Assembly: GCF_022919135.1 (NCBI RefSeq)
Contig: NZ_CP095049.1
Span: forward strand, 6,023,001-6,087,000
Source of the DNA: Hymenobacter cellulosivorans
Lineage (GTDB): Bacteria > Bacteroidota > Bacteroidia > Cytophagales > Hymenobacteraceae
Length of the DNA: 64,000 nucleotides
Direction of reading: 5' to 3'
The notes under the pieces are model-generated. The model had not been told where the DNA came from, ran no database searches, and was given only the letters and a program-made list of their open reading frames with translations. Position 1 is the first letter of the stretch. Each line of letters begins with the position of its first letter. A program made the translations under genes and the position numbers. Positions 18,132 to 27,900 of this stretch are shown in pieces.

Positions 18132-19799
18132 TCAAGAATCGGTGATGCACCCTTCACTGGCTGAGCCCACGGTGCGGATGTATTTGCGCAGCACGCCCCG
18201 GGGCGCATTCACGGCGGGCGGCGTCCACTGGGCTCGGCGGGCGGCCAGTTCGGCCTCGTCCACCAGCACGCTCATCGTGTTGTTGGCCGCGTCGAGAACC
18301 ACCTGGTCGCCGTTGCGGACCATGGCAATGGGCCCGCCGTCGTAGGCTTCGGGGCTCACATGACCGATAACGAAGCCGTGGGTACCGCCCGAAAAGCGCC
18401 CGTCGGTGACCAGCGCCACTTTGTCGCCGAGCCCGGCCCCGATGATGGCCGAGGTGGGCTTGAGCATTTCAGGCATGCCCGGCCCGCCCTTGGGCCCCAC
18501 GTAGCGGATGATAACCACTTGCCCAGGCTGCACCTGGTTCAGGCCTTCGTTCAGCTCTTCCTCGGAGTCGAACACGCTGGCCGGGCCTTCGAACCGGGTA
18601 CCTTCCTTGCCGGTAATCTTGGCCACCGCGCCTTCGGGGGCGAGGTTGCCGTAGAGAATCTGAATGTGACCGTCGGCTTTAATTGGGTTAGCAAACGGCC
18701 GCAGCAAGTCCTGCTCTTCACCCAGGGCAGCGGTATTCGCCAGGTTTTCGGCCAGGGTCTTGCCCGTCACAGTGGGTAAATTGCCAGTCAGCAACCCTTC
18801 GTTAAGCAACGTCTTCATCACCGCCGGCACCCCGCCCAGGGCCGACAAATCCTCCATCAGGTACTTGCCACTGGGCTTGAGGTCGGCCAGCATGGGCACT
18901 CGGTTGCTCACGTTCTGGAAGTCCTGGAGCGTGAGCTTGACCCCGGCCGCATCGGCAATGGCCATCAGGTGAATGACGGCGTTGGTAGAGCCACCCAGTA
19001 CCGTAATGAGCACCATGGCATTTTCGAAGGCTTCCCGCACCATAATGTCGCGGGGCTTGAGGTCCTTTTCCAGCAGATTCAGCAGGTATTCGCCGGTCCG
19101 CAGGCACTCTTCGCGTTTCTGGTCACTCACGGCCGGAGCTGAGGACGAAAACGGCACCGACATACCCAGTACTTCGGCCGCCGAGGCCATAGTATTGGCC
19201 GTGTACATGCCCCCACAGGCCCCGGGGCCCGGGCAGGCGTGGTTGATAATACCGCGGTAGTCTTCCTCGGAAATGTTGTTTTGCAGCTTTTTGCCGTAAG
19301 CCTCGAAGCACGAAACAATGTTGAGCTGCTGGCCTTTGAAAGAACCGCCTTTAATCGTGCCGCCGTACACCATCAGCCCGGGCCGGTTGAGGCGGGCCAG
19401 AGCCATCAGGGAGCCGGGCATGTTTTTATCGCAGCCCACCACGCAAGCCAGGGCATCGTAGTTGTGCGCCCCGGCCATGGCCTCGATGGAGTCGGCAATG
19501 ATTTCTCTGGAAACCAGGGAGTAGCGCATGCCTGGCGTGCCGTTGGTAATACCGTCCGACACCCCGATGGTATTAAACCGTAACCCTACCAAACCCGCCG
19601 CCAGCACCCCTTCCTTCACATGGTCGGCTAGGCCGTTGAGGTGCATGTTGCAGGTGTTGCCATCGAAGCCCGTAGAGCAAATACCCACGAAGGGCTTGCG
19701 CAAATCGGCTTCCGACAAGCCCGAGCCAATGAGCATGGCTTGGGAGGCCGGGAGGCTGTCGTCCTGGGTGTAAATGCGGCTGTAGGTATTAAGGGCCAT
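18132..19799 (-). CDS. ilvD: Dihydroxy-acid dehydratase
   Basis: Fe-S dehydratase giving 2-oxoisovalerate and 2-oxo-3-methylvalerate. It is 555 aa, normal for bacterial IlvD. The cluster cysteines are visible in [11 protein letters not shown] and [16 protein letters not shown], with the early NTCNMHL motif. The Mg and substrate region [19 protein letters not shown] lies near the C terminus. It is the second gene of the ilv block, 89 nt from ilvE. Confidence 0.96.
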   Translation of the reverse strand: MALNTYSRIYTQDDSLPASQAMLIGSGLSEADLRKPFVGICSTGFDGNTCNMHLNGLADHVKEGVLAAGLVGLRFNTIGVSDGITNGTPGMRYSLVSREIIADSIEAMAGAHNYDALACVVGCDKNMPGSLMALARLNRPGLMVYGGTIKGGSFKGQQLNIVSCFEAYGKKLQNNISEEDYRGIINHACPGPGACGGMYTANTMASAAEVLGMSVPFSSSAPAVSDQKREECLRTGEYLLNLLEKDLKPRDIMVREAFENAMVLITVLGGSTNAVIHLMAIADAAGVKLTLQDFQNVSNRVPMLADLKPSGKYLMEDLSALGGVPAVMKTLLNEGLLTGNLPTVTGKTLAENLANTAALGEEQDLLRPFANPIKADGHIQILYGNLAPEGAVAKITGKEGTRFEGPASVFDSEEELNEGLNQVQPGQVVIIRYVGPKGGPGMPEMLKPTSAIIGAGLGDKVALVTDGRFSGGTHGFVIGHVSPEAYDGGPIAMVRNGDQVVLDAANNTMSVLVDEAELAARRAQWTPPAVNAPRGVLRKYIRTVGSASEGCITDS

Positions 19800-19888
19800 G
19801 TGTTAAGTGGGCTTAGAGCTAAGAACTCAGAGCTTAGAAGTGGAAGTATTGGGGGATGCCGGAGCTACTCTGCCGTGGCTTAGACTGT

Positions 19889-20791
19889 CTAAGATCTAAG
19901 CTCTAACTTCTCAGCTCCAACCTCCTGCCCGGTTACCAGAGCCTGGTAGCGGCTAGCCAGCTGGGCCCCAATGGTTTCGGCGTACGGCTTGGCAAATACT
20001 ACCTCATCAACCGACGAGACGCCGATAACCTCGGCTGCGGTGCCCGTCATAAAGGCGCCTTCGGCCTCTTGCAGTGCGGCCGGCGTGAAGAACTGCTCGT
20101 GCACGGTAATACCGGCTTCACGGGCCAGGTCGATGATGGTATTGCGGGTGATGCCGCGCAGGATGCTGCCGGCCGGAGCCGTGTACAGTTCCCCGTTTTT
20201 CTCGAAAAAGAAGTTGGCGCCGGGCCCTTCGGCCACGTAGCCGTTCATGTCCAGCAGTAGGGCTTCGTCGTAGCCCCGGCTCTTGGCTTCGGAGCTGGCA
20301 ATGATGGAGTTAACGTAGTGGCCTGAGACCTTGGCCTCAATCGGCACGGCCTTGGGGTTGGGCCGCTCGTAGGGCGAAATGGTAAGGCGCAGGCTTTGGT
20401 CGCCGAGGTACTTGCCCCACTCCCAGACGGCCATCAGCAGGTTGCCGGTCGTGGCGTGCTTGAGGCTCATATTGGGTGTGGCGGCGTAGGCCAGCGGCCG
20501 GATGTAGGCGTCGGTCAGCCCGTTTTTTTCCAGCAACTGGTAGCTGATCTGGGTCAGTTCCTCCACTGAGTAGTTCAGCGGCAGCCCGATAGCCTGGCAG
20601 GAGTAGTGAAACCGCTCGTAATGCTCCCGGGCCTTGAAGATCTGGCAGCCTTGGGGCGTGTTGTAGGCCCGAATGCCTTCGAAAACGGCGTATCCGTAGT
20701 GCAAAGACTGCGCATAAGCGCCGCAAGTGGCCTCCGAGGCCGGCACGAATTCACCATCCAGGAAGGCGACGGTGTTACTGTTGAAATACAT
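19889..20791 (-). CDS. ilvE: Branched-chain amino acid aminotransferase
   Basis: PLP fold-type IV transaminase, 300 aa, catalysing the last step of valine, leucine and isoleucine synthesis with glutamate as donor. Visible features are the LDGEFVPASEA start, GYAVFEGIRAY, the PLP-lysine region IEAKVSGHYVNSI and NGYVAEGPGANFFF. It is the first structural gene of the ilv operon. Its ATG lies 45 nt downstream of the T-tract of the attenuator, so expression of the whole operon should depend on readthrough there. Confidence 0.95.
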   Translation of the reverse strand: MYFNSNTVAFLDGEFVPASEATCGAYAQSLHYGYAVFEGIRAYNTPQGCQIFKAREHYERFHYSCQAIGLPLNYSVEELTQISYQLLEKNGLTDAYIRPLAYAATPNMSLKHATTGNLLMAVWEWGKYLGDQSLRLTISPYERPNPKAVPIEAKVSGHYVNSIIASSEAKSRGYDEALLLDMNGYVAEGPGANFFFEKNGELYTAPAGSILRGITRNTIIDLAREAGITVHEQFFTPAALQEAEGAFMTGTAAEVIGVSSVDEVVFAKPYAETIGAQLASRYQALVTGQEVGAEKLELRS

Positions 20792-20835
20792 AAAACGGTG
20801 GCGTTAAGTGGAAGCGGTTAGAAGTAGCAGGCAGT

Positions 20836-20904
20836 AAAAAGCCTTCCTGAGCGCGGGGCTTAGAAAGGCTCGTTTGTGGCAAACAGCAGCAATTCCCTCA
20901 GCCC
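20836..20904 (-). promoter_or_regulatory. ilv transcription attenuator: terminator hairpin plus competing antiterminator
   Basis: On the minus strand, agcctttct (20870-20862) pairs with aggaaggct (20848-20840), nine pairs with one G-U, and is followed by a T-run at 20840-20836: an intrinsic terminator just before ilvE. The alternative strand gggctgaggga (20904-20894), which includes the leader-peptide stop codon, can pair with tttctaagccc (20866-20856), overlapping the 5' arm of the terminator. A ribosome finishing the leader would cover the first element and let the terminator form. A ribosome stalled on Val/Leu/Ile codons would free it for antitermination. The pairing was done by hand, without energy calculation. 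Confidence 0.75.
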
Positions 20905-20954
20905 AGCGGCGGCGGAATAATGACCTTTGTGACGAGCAGCACGGTGAAGAGCAT
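20898..20954 (-). CDS. ilv operon leader peptide (attenuation)
   Basis: An 18-codon frame, ATG at 20954 and TGA at 20898-20900, encodes MLFTVLLVTKVIIPPPLG. Nine of 18 residues are Leu, Val or Ile, with VLLV and VII clustered. The three prolines after the BCAA run may slow ribosomes further. It ends 28 nt before the terminator stem and about 107 nt before ilvE. This matches the logic of ribosome-mediated attenuation known for ilv and leu operons of enterobacteria. No good Shine-Dalgarno sequence is visible, as usual for this phylum. Confidence 0.78.
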   Translation of the reverse strand: MLFTVLLVTKVIIPPPLG

Positions 20955-21302
20955 AGCAAGAGGCTGGTTGGTGGTGAAGGTGATGCGTGCAATGCGTAGC
21001 CCAACAATCCACTTGGTTTCGTTTAAATTGGCGGTCGGCAATTCCTGGCCTGGGGCAATAACGGCGGGTCGTTTCCGGTTTGAGGAGCGTCCCGATTCCA
21101 GATCTTTCCAGTGGCGGTTAGCCAAAGTCGGAAGCGGTTGTAACTTGCCCGGAAGAAGGCGGCTAATGCCCAAAGCCGCAGGCAAGTAGCAATTCCGTTC
21201 TAGCCCACGGAAAACAATATTTAGGATAGTCACTATTTCCAATTACGCCATTATCAACCATAACCATCTACAATACAACCACTTACCAAACAAGCCATTA
21301 CA
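20955..21302. other. Divergent intergenic region (ilv leader / conserved hypothetical)
   Basis: Should contain the ilv promoter (minus) and that of the gene at 21303 (plus). I found no clear TAnnTTTG box on either strand. A longer minus-strand frame runs through it, but only its last 18 codons look meaningful as the leader peptide. Confidence 0.35.
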
Positions 21303-22847
21303 ATGCCTAACGAAAGCATTGACCCCGTTTTTCAGTTAATAAAGTCGCTGACCCGCTCGGAGAAGCGGCACTTCCGCCTGTTTACCAACCGCCAGGGCTC
21401 CAACGAGGGCCTGAAGTTTCTGCAGCTCTTCGATGCCCTCGACGGGCAGGCTGCCTACGACGAAGAACGGGTGCTGACCCAGGTACCGGCCATTAAAAAA
21501 GTGCAAGTAGCTAACCTCAAGGCCAACCTCTACAAACAGCTGCTGGCGAGTCTGCGCATGTATCATTCGGGGCAGAACCTCGACATTCAGCTCCACGAGC
21601 AGCTCGACTATGCCCGGGTGCTCTACAACCGCGGCCTGTACCAGCAGAGCCTTAAAATGCTGGAAAAAGTAAAGCAAACGGCCCAACAGGCCGAAATGCC
21701 CCATATTGCCCTGCTGGCCCTGGATTTTGAGAAGCTCATCGAGTCGCAGTATATCACGCGCAGCCTGCGCGGCCGGGCCGAGGTGCTCTCGGCCGAAGCC
21801 TCCGACACGGCCGGCCACGTAGCCCAGATGCACGAGCTGTCGAACGTAGCGCTGCGCATGTATGGGCTCTACCTCAAGATCGGGCACGTGCGCAACCAGG
21901 AAGACTACGACAACATCACGGCCTACTTCCACGAAGCCCTGCCAACCGTCGATCTGGCTCAGGCTGGCTTTTACGAACGGCTGTACTATTACCAGGCCCA
22001 CGTCTGGTACCATACCATCACCCAGAATTTCCCGGCCTGTTTCCGCTATGCCCAGAAATGGGTGGATTTGTTTGAACACACCCCCTCGATGAAAGAGCAG
22101 CAAACTATGCTCTACATCAAAGGCCTGCACAACCTGCTGATTTCACTATATAACTTGCTATACTTCAGCAAGTTCATCGAAGTACTAGAAACCCTGGAGG
22201 CCTTTGCCGCCGACCCGGACCGCCGCACCAACCCCAACACGGAGATGCTGCTGTTCCTCTACATTTATACCAACCGCATCAACGCCTACTTCCTGCAAGG
22301 GCGCTTCACAGCGGGCCTGACGCTTATTCCGGGCCTGCTCGACAACCTCGACCGGTTTCAGGTGCAGCTCGATTCGCACCGCCGCTTGGTATTCTACTAC
22401 AAGATTGCCAGTCTCTACTTCGGCAGCGGCAACAACGATAAGGCCATTGAGTACCTCACCAAAATCATCCAGTTCCGCGACGTCAGCCTGCGCGAGGACA
22501 TTCAGTGCTTTGCCCGGATTCTCAACCTGATTGCCCACTACGAGGCCGGCCGGGATGAAGCCCTGGAGTACCAGATTAAGTCGGTGTACCGCTTTTTGGG
22601 CAAGATGAACGACCAGCAGCAGATGCAGGTGGCTATTTTCCAGTTCCTGCGCAGCGTCGGCGACGTCGCCCCGGACGAGCTCAAGGATGCCTTTATTCAG
22701 CTTAAGGAACAGCTCATCCGCATTGCGGCCCAGCCCTTCGAGCGCCGCCCCTTCCTCTATCTGGACATCGTTTCCTGGCTGGAAAGCAAGATTGAAGGTG
22801 TTTCGGTTCAGGAAATCATGCAGCGTAAATTCCGGCACCTGAAGTAA
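21303..22847 (+). CDS. Conserved hypothetical protein, helical repeat (TPR-like)
   Basis: 514 aa, no signal peptide or membrane segment. The sequence is almost entirely amphipathic helices with spaced Tyr/Ala/Leu pairs (YARVLYNRGLYQQSLKMLEKV; KIASLYFGSGNNDKAIEYL), suggesting a TPR-like superhelix. The N-terminal part (FQLIKSLTRSEKRHFRLF) resembles a motif I associate with uncharacterised Bacteroidota proteins. Function unknown. It is transcribed away from the ilv operon and converges on the next small gene across a perfect palindrome. Confidence 0.75.
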   Translation: MPNESIDPVFQLIKSLTRSEKRHFRLFTNRQGSNEGLKFLQLFDALDGQAAYDEERVLTQVPAIKKVQVANLKANLYKQLLASLRMYHSGQNLDIQLHEQLDYARVLYNRGLYQQSLKMLEKVKQTAQQAEMPHIALLALDFEKLIESQYITRSLRGRAEVLSAEASDTAGHVAQMHELSNVALRMYGLYLKIGHVRNQEDYDNITAYFHEALPTVDLAQAGFYERLYYYQAHVWYHTITQNFPACFRYAQKWVDLFEHTPSMKEQQTMLYIKGLHNLLISLYNLLYFSKFIEVLETLEAFAADPDRRTNPNTEMLLFLYIYTNRINAYFLQGRFTAGLTLIPGLLDNLDRFQVQLDSHRRLVFYYKIASLYFGSGNNDKAIEYLTKIIQFRDVSLREDIQCFARILNLIAHYEAGRDEALEYQIKSVYRFLGKMNDQQQMQVAIFQFLRSVGDVAPDELKDAFIQLKEQLIRIAAQPFERRPFLYLDIVSWLESKIEGVSVQEIMQRKFRHLK

Positions 22848-22869
22848 AACAAGCGGAGCCTAAAACGAG

Positions 22870-22910
22870 CATGTCGGCCTTTCTGCGGACGAAGCAGAAA
22901 GGCCGACATG
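22870..22910. repeat. Perfect 17-bp palindrome between convergent genes
   Basis: catgtcggcctttctgc (22870-22886) and gcagaaaggccgacatg (22894-22910) are exact reverse complements around a 7-nt loop. It may act as a factor-assisted bidirectional terminator, though no T-run follows. Its CATG...CATGACG edges resemble other palindromes in the window. Confidence 0.7.
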
Positions 22911-22943
22911 ACGTCAGGAGGCGAGAGTAAACCGAGAAAAACG

Positions 22944-23438
22944 CTAGGCGCTGTGGTAAGCTGGTACTTTGCTTTCGGCCAGGCGCTGCTCCATCAGGGT
23001 TTTGCTGGCCAGTACGATGGTGGCGAAGCCCTGCGGCACTTCGGTGTAGCGCAGCGTTACCTGGGGGTCGGTCCAATTTTCACTTTTGGCCGCTACGCGC
23101 TGGCTGGGCCCGTACTCGGAGAGCAACAGGTTATGAATGCCTTTGCAGTTTGCATCACCCATCACGCGCAACTCTATCGAACAAAGCTTGTCCTTGTAAA
23201 AACCGTAGCTAATCCCGGTGACGGTGTAGCCCCCCACTTGCAGGTTTTCCCGCTTGCTGGTATAGTATACGGTTTGGGTACTGGCCTCTACCCGCTCGGG
23301 CACTAAGTGGCGAAACTTGCGGACGTCGGTGCCCAAAGCGGCCCGCCGTTGTTCCAGAACGTGCCCAGCCTTGCCCGACTGTGCTACTACGGGGCCAGCA
23401 AGGGCCAGCATGAGCGAGAATGCAGCCAGGTATTTCAT
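22944..23438 (-). CDS. Small secreted hypothetical protein
   Basis: 164 aa with a clear signal peptide (MKYLAAFSLMLALAGPVVAQ). The mature part is predicted beta-rich with two cysteines (KLCSIEL, DANCKGI) that could form a disulfide. I do not recognise a family. The segment ISYGFYKDKLCSIELRV resembles small periplasmic domains seen in Bacteroidota, but this is only an impression. No operon partner is evident. Confidence 0.65.
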   Translation of the reverse strand: MKYLAAFSLMLALAGPVVAQSGKAGHVLEQRRAALGTDVRKFRHLVPERVEASTQTVYYTSKRENLQVGGYTVTGISYGFYKDKLCSIELRVMGDANCKGIHNLLLSEYGPSQRVAAKSENWTDPQVTLRYTEVPQGFATIVLASKTLMEQRLAESKVPAYHSA

Positions 23439-23561
23439 GGGCTCGGGTTGATAAAAACAGCCCCTAAGATTACTGAAAAAGATTAATAAAAACTACTTTT
23501 TCTATTCTTAGTCCCTGCTACTCAACTCACAAGCCGGGGCCCTGGTTTCCGCCACCGACAT

Positions 23562-23594
23562 AAAAAAGCGCGCACCTATCAGGTCAGTGCGCGC
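23562..23594 (-). terminator. Minus-strand intrinsic terminator
   Basis: gcgcgcac (23568-23575) pairs with gtgcgcgc (23587-23594) around an 11-nt loop. On the minus strand the stem is followed by six T residues. It must end a minus-strand transcript coming from 23600-24000, which supports the small frame there. Confidence 0.75.
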
Positions 23595-23713
23595 CCAAAC
23601 CAGCCAGCCAACTCCATGGCCAACAGTTGCAAGGCTTTATTGCTGGGCAACGCACGCGGTTAATTACTGCTGCTAAGCCACTTGCCGTTCTTGCAAAAGA
23701 GCGAAGTAGTATA

Positions 23714-23944
23714 CTAGTCAGGAGCCAGGATGCACAGCGTAGCCGTGTCGGACTGCAGCATCTGTTTGGTAGTGAAGGCGCCGTCCTTTACCGGTTTGGC
23801 GTCCTGCCTAGCCTTTATTTCACGGAGCTGCTGCAGTTCCTGCCGGGTAGCTTGCTTCACGTCCGCGGCCTGACTTATGCTCAGCCATAGCGCCGGGAGT
23901 AGTCTGGGTCGGTCCGGGGTTAAATGCAGCGAAAGTAAATTCAA
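23714..23944 (-). CDS. Possible small secreted hypothetical protein or gene remnant
   Basis: A minus-strand frame of up to 76 codons, TTG start at 23944. The central part (RLLPALWLSISQAADVKQ) looks like a signal peptide ending at SQA, followed by a short helical, charged segment (QELQQLREIKARQDAKPVKD). A strong minus-strand terminator lies 120 nt downstream. No good ATG precedes the signal-like segment, so the 5' end may be broken or misassigned. Function unknown. Confidence 0.35.
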   Translation of the reverse strand: MNLLSLHLTPDRPRLLPALWLSISQAADVKQATRQELQQLREIKARQDAKPVKDGAFTTKQMLQSDTATLCILAPD

Positions 23945-24077
23945 TCAAATCCACTTAACAGGTGCAGTACGTTCTTCATCGGGCAGCAGAAACAGGTTAG
24001 CGAGAAGTTGTTTTGCAACTGAGCAATGCAACCGTAGATTGGACTTTGTTTCAAAGCTGACCTTTTTAGCCCAATAG

Positions 24078-24085
24078 TACTTTTG
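24078..24085 (+). promoter_or_regulatory. Possible -7 box upstream of the LytTR regulator
   Basis: TACTTTTG fits TAnnTTTG, 78 nt before the ATG at 24163. No well-spaced -33 TTTG is present (nearest TTTG 29 nt upstream), so support is partial. Confidence 0.35.
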
Positions 24086-24162
24086 GCTTTCTAAAGGTTA
24101 TTGCTTCTGCTGCCCACGGCAAAAATGCTGACCGCCTCTTGTTGTCCCCTATCCCGCTCCTC

Positions 24163-24894
24163 ATGCCTACTTCCCCTGCTCGTCTGCGCTGCCTGGTTGT
24201 CGACGATAACGAAATCAACCGTCTCACGCTCGAGCATTTCGTGGAAATGACGGATGCCCTGGACCTGGTAGCTTCCCTGCCCGACGCCGTGCAGGCTCTG
24301 AATATGCTGCGCAGCGGCACGCCCATCGACCTGCTGTTTCTGGACATTGAAATGCCTCACCTCAGTGGACTGGATTTGGTGCGGGCCCTGTCCGAGCCGC
24401 AGCCCCAGGTAATTCTGGTCACTACCCACGCCGATTTTGCCGTGGCCGCCTTCGAGCTGGCCGTGGCCGACTACCTGGTGAAGCCTGTCGACTACGCCCG
24501 CTTCAGTAAAGCCGTGGATCGGGTTCTGGCTTTGCGCGCGGCTGCCTCGCCTACTCTGCCCGCAGCTACCACCGTCACCGAAGGCTCCGAACTGTTTGTC
24601 AAGGTCAACAACAAGCTCGTGAAGCTCGATTTCAATGATGTACTATACATCGAGGCCATGTCGACCTATTCGGTGTTCGTGACGCCCAAGCACAAGCACA
24701 TTGTGTACATCACACTCAAAGCCCTGGAAGAACGGTTGCCGTTCAGCCATTTTGTGCGGGTACACCGCTCTTTCATCGTAAATACCAAGCGTATTGAGGC
24801 CGTGGAAGACAACCAGCTGCTGCTTGGGGAGCACGAAATTCCGGTGGGCAAATCTTACCAGGAAGAGTTTTTCCGCAAGCTGCGCAGCCTCTAG
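24163..24894 (+). CDS. LytTR-family DNA-binding response regulator
   Basis: 243 aa from the ATG at 24163, just before LRCLVVDDNEINRLTLEHF; an in-frame ATG at 24139 would add a short non-conserved tail. The receiver domain (about 8-125) keeps the acidic pair, phospho-acceptor D61 (FLDIEMPHLSGLDLV), the Thr/Ser switch (LVTTHADFA) and K107 (YLVKPVDYA). A LytTR DNA-binding domain (about 145-243) has the typical LFVKVNNKLVKLDFNDVLYIEA and FVRVHRSFIVN. It converges tail-to-tail with the hybrid kinase, 17 nt apart; a partnership is plausible but unproven. Confidence 0.92.
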   Translation: MPTSPARLRCLVVDDNEINRLTLEHFVEMTDALDLVASLPDAVQALNMLRSGTPIDLLFLDIEMPHLSGLDLVRALSEPQPQVILVTTHADFAVAAFELAVADYLVKPVDYARFSKAVDRVLALRAAASPTLPAATTVTEGSELFVKVNNKLVKLDFNDVLYIEAMSTYSVFVTPKHKHIVYITLKALEERLPFSHFVRVHRSFIVNTKRIEAVEDNQLLLGEHEIPVGKSYQEEFFRKLRSL

Positions 24895-24911
24895 CCCTTA
24901 CCCATTAGGGC

Positions 24912-27900
24912 TTAGGCCTCTTCGGAGCTAAGCTCGGAGGGCAGCTCCTGTACCACCCGGTCGAGGCGGGTAGTAAGGTGAGCAATGGCGGCCAGACGAG
25001 TTTCCGAGCTGCCGGGGTGGCGGGCCTGCTCCAGCTGTTTTACGGCTTCATCCACGCCTTCCACGCCCAGTTGCACCAAGTTGGGCTTGATGTGATGCAC
25101 CAGCTCGGCTACCCGGGTCCAGTTACTGTCGCCGGCCGCCAAACGCAGCTCCTGCACGGTTTCGGGAATGTTGCGCAGGAAGGAACGAATGATTTTGTCG
25201 ACAAAGGTCTGCTTACCGCGGGCCAGCTCGCGCAGGCTGGTCAGGTCGTAGCTGCGGGCAGTTTGGGCCGCCGAGGCTACTAGGTCGACCAGCTTCTGGT
25301 AGAGGGCATCTTCTTCGAAGGGCTTGGCCAGGCAGTCGTTCATGCCCGCGGCCAGGTACAGTTCGTTGTCGGCCCGGAAGGCATTGGCCGTCAGGGCCAG
25401 GATGGGTACCTGGGCCCGAACGGCATTGGGGTGCTGGCGGATGCGGGCCGTGGCTTCCAGGCCGTTCATGTTCGGCATCTGAATGTCCATCAGAATCACG
25501 TCGTAGGCGTTGGCGGCATGCATTTCTACGGCTACCAGGCCGTCGGGAGCCTCATCAACCTGCACCTGCCATTCTTCCAGCATGAGGCGGGCCACGTCGC
25601 GGTTGATTTCATTGTCTTCGGCCAGCAGAATGCGGCGGCCGGCCAGGGAACCGTTGTCCACTACGTCTTCCTTTTTGGCCCGGGGCGCTTCGGCCTTGGG
25701 CAGGGTGAGGGTAAAGGAGAAGGTACTACCACGCCCAACTTCACTTTCCACCTTAAGCAGGCCGCCCAGCTTCTCGACTAGCACCCGGCTGATGCTCAGG
25801 CCCAGCCCCGTACCGCCAAACCGGCGGGTGGTGTCGGCGTAGGCCTGGGTGAAGCCTTCGAAAATACGGTCAATCTTGTCGGGGGCAATACCGATACCAG
25901 TATCCGTGACGCGGAACTCGGTGGTCAGGTGGGTTTCGGTTTCGCCCACGTAGTAGCCGCCCACCGAGATAGTGCCCCGCTCGGTAAACTTCACGGCGTT
26001 GGACACGAGGTTTATCAGGATCTGATTGAGGCGGAAGGGGTCACCCACAACCCAGGAGTTGGGGCAGCTTTCGCGCAGTGGGGTACCTTTGAACTCTAGG
26101 CCTTTCTCGGTGGCCAGCAGCGCCAGAGGCTCCACGGCCTGCCCCATCGAGTCGCAGAGGTTGAAGGCAGTTTGCTCAAACTCCAGCTTGCCCGAGGTAA
26201 TCTTGGCCATGTCGAGCACGTCGTTGAGAATGCCCAGCAGGTGCTGGCCCGAGGAGCGAATCACCTTCAGTAGTTCCTGCTGCCGCTCGTTGAGGTTGGT
26301 TTTGGCCAGCTGCCCGGCCATGCCCAGCACTCCGTTGAGCGGGGTGCGAATCTCGTGGCTCATGTTGGCCAGGAAGTTTTCCCGGGCTTTAGCGGCCGCT
26401 TCAGCCGCTTCGGTGGCGGCTTTCAGGTCGGTAATGTCGGTGCTGACGCCCAGCACTTCCATGGCGCCATCGGGGCGGCGCAGGGGCCGCTTGATGGTCT
26501 GGAACCACAGCACCTCCCCGGAAGGCAGCGTGTAAGGATCTTCCTTCTTGATTTCCTCGCCGGTGGCCAGCACGTGGGCATCGGCGGCGGTGTACTCGCG
26601 CTCTTCCCGGGCCACAATACTGTTGGCGTCCTGGGCGGCTTTGGCGCGGTAGGGCCGGAACTCCTGGAGCTGGCGCATAGCGTGGTTGCGAAACACAAGG
26701 TTGCCGGCCGCGTCGCGCACGTAGATCAGGCTGGGAATGGTGTCAAGCACCTGCTGGGTAAACTTCTGCTCGTCGAGCAGCTGCTGCTGGGCTTTTACCC
26801 GGTCGGTGATGTCGAGGCCGTAGCCGAGCATGAACTGCAGGGCACCATCGGGGCCCGCAATGGCTTTGTAGTGGCGCTGGTGGCAGCGTACGCCGTCGGG
26901 GTGAGGCGTAATATCGTCCCAGATTACCAGTTGCTCATCCTGCTGGGCCTCTTCAAACATCCGGACGCGCTGCTCGGCCAGGGTTAGCGGATACTGGTAA
27001 CGCTGGCAAAACTCAGTGATGGTATGACCCAGCAGCCAGGTGCGCGCTTCCGCGTTGGGCACGGCGTAGGGGTTGGCGTAGAGGTAGCGCTGCTCAGCGT
27101 CGAGCATCACGACTTCCACCGGCAGCTCATCCAGAATCGTTTCGTAGAACTGGCGCTGGTTGGCCATTTGCAGCTCCACTTCGCGCTGCTCCGTGATTTC
27201 CTGCAGGTACAGGTTGGTGTACTCTTCGGCCGCAAAGGGCATAACTTTAACCCGGAACAGGCGCGGGCCGAAGGCTATTTCCAGGGTTTGGGGCGCATTG
27301 GTAGCCAGGGCCTGAGTTGCCGCGTCCAGCAAGGATTGCCAGACGAGGGCCAGGGAGTCGGCATCGAGACTGTCGCGCAGCCCACGCAGGGCCGCGTTGG
27401 CGAACAGCAATTCTCCATTTTTGCGGAAGCGCAGCACCGGGTTGGGGTTTTGTTCCGGAATGCGCGACATGGCCTGCAGCTCGGCGGCGGCCTGGTGCTG
27501 GCTGGTGATGTCGCGGTAACGCAGCAGCACGTTGGTCGAGCCTACTTCCAGGGCCTGCAGTGGCACTACGTCGCGGTCCAGAATCCGGCCGTTGGTCAGG
27601 TGTACCTGCTTGCCGTACGAAGGTTGCCCGCTCTGCACCACAGCCTCAAACTCGCGGACCAGCTGCTGGGACTGGTCACAGCACAAGCCAATGGCAGCGC
27701 TGAGCTCAGCCACCGGGCGCTGCAGCCACTGCCCGGCCGAGTCCGAAACGCCGAAAAACTCGCAGAAAGGCTTGTTCAGCAACAACACTTTTCCTTCCGC
27801 ATTCAACAGCACTACGCCTTCGGTGAGGTAATTGGCATAGTACGCCATACGCTCATCGGCTACTTTTTTAGCTTGATGGGCTAGCTGCAAGGCCTGCTCC

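Noticed and set aside
18112..18150. Earlier ATG start for ilvB
   Set aside because: It would overlap ilvD and add a basic, non-conserved tail. MLTQEKTT at 18111 fits the family better.
19803..19911. Possible inverted repeat between ilvD and ilvE
   Set aside because: Only a nine-base word (ctaagctct) and loose similarity match between the arms. Too weak to call.
20898..21242. 114-codon minus-strand frame upstream of ilvE
   Set aside because: Only the last 18 codons (ATG at 20954) look meaningful as a leader peptide. The earlier part is unlike a protein.
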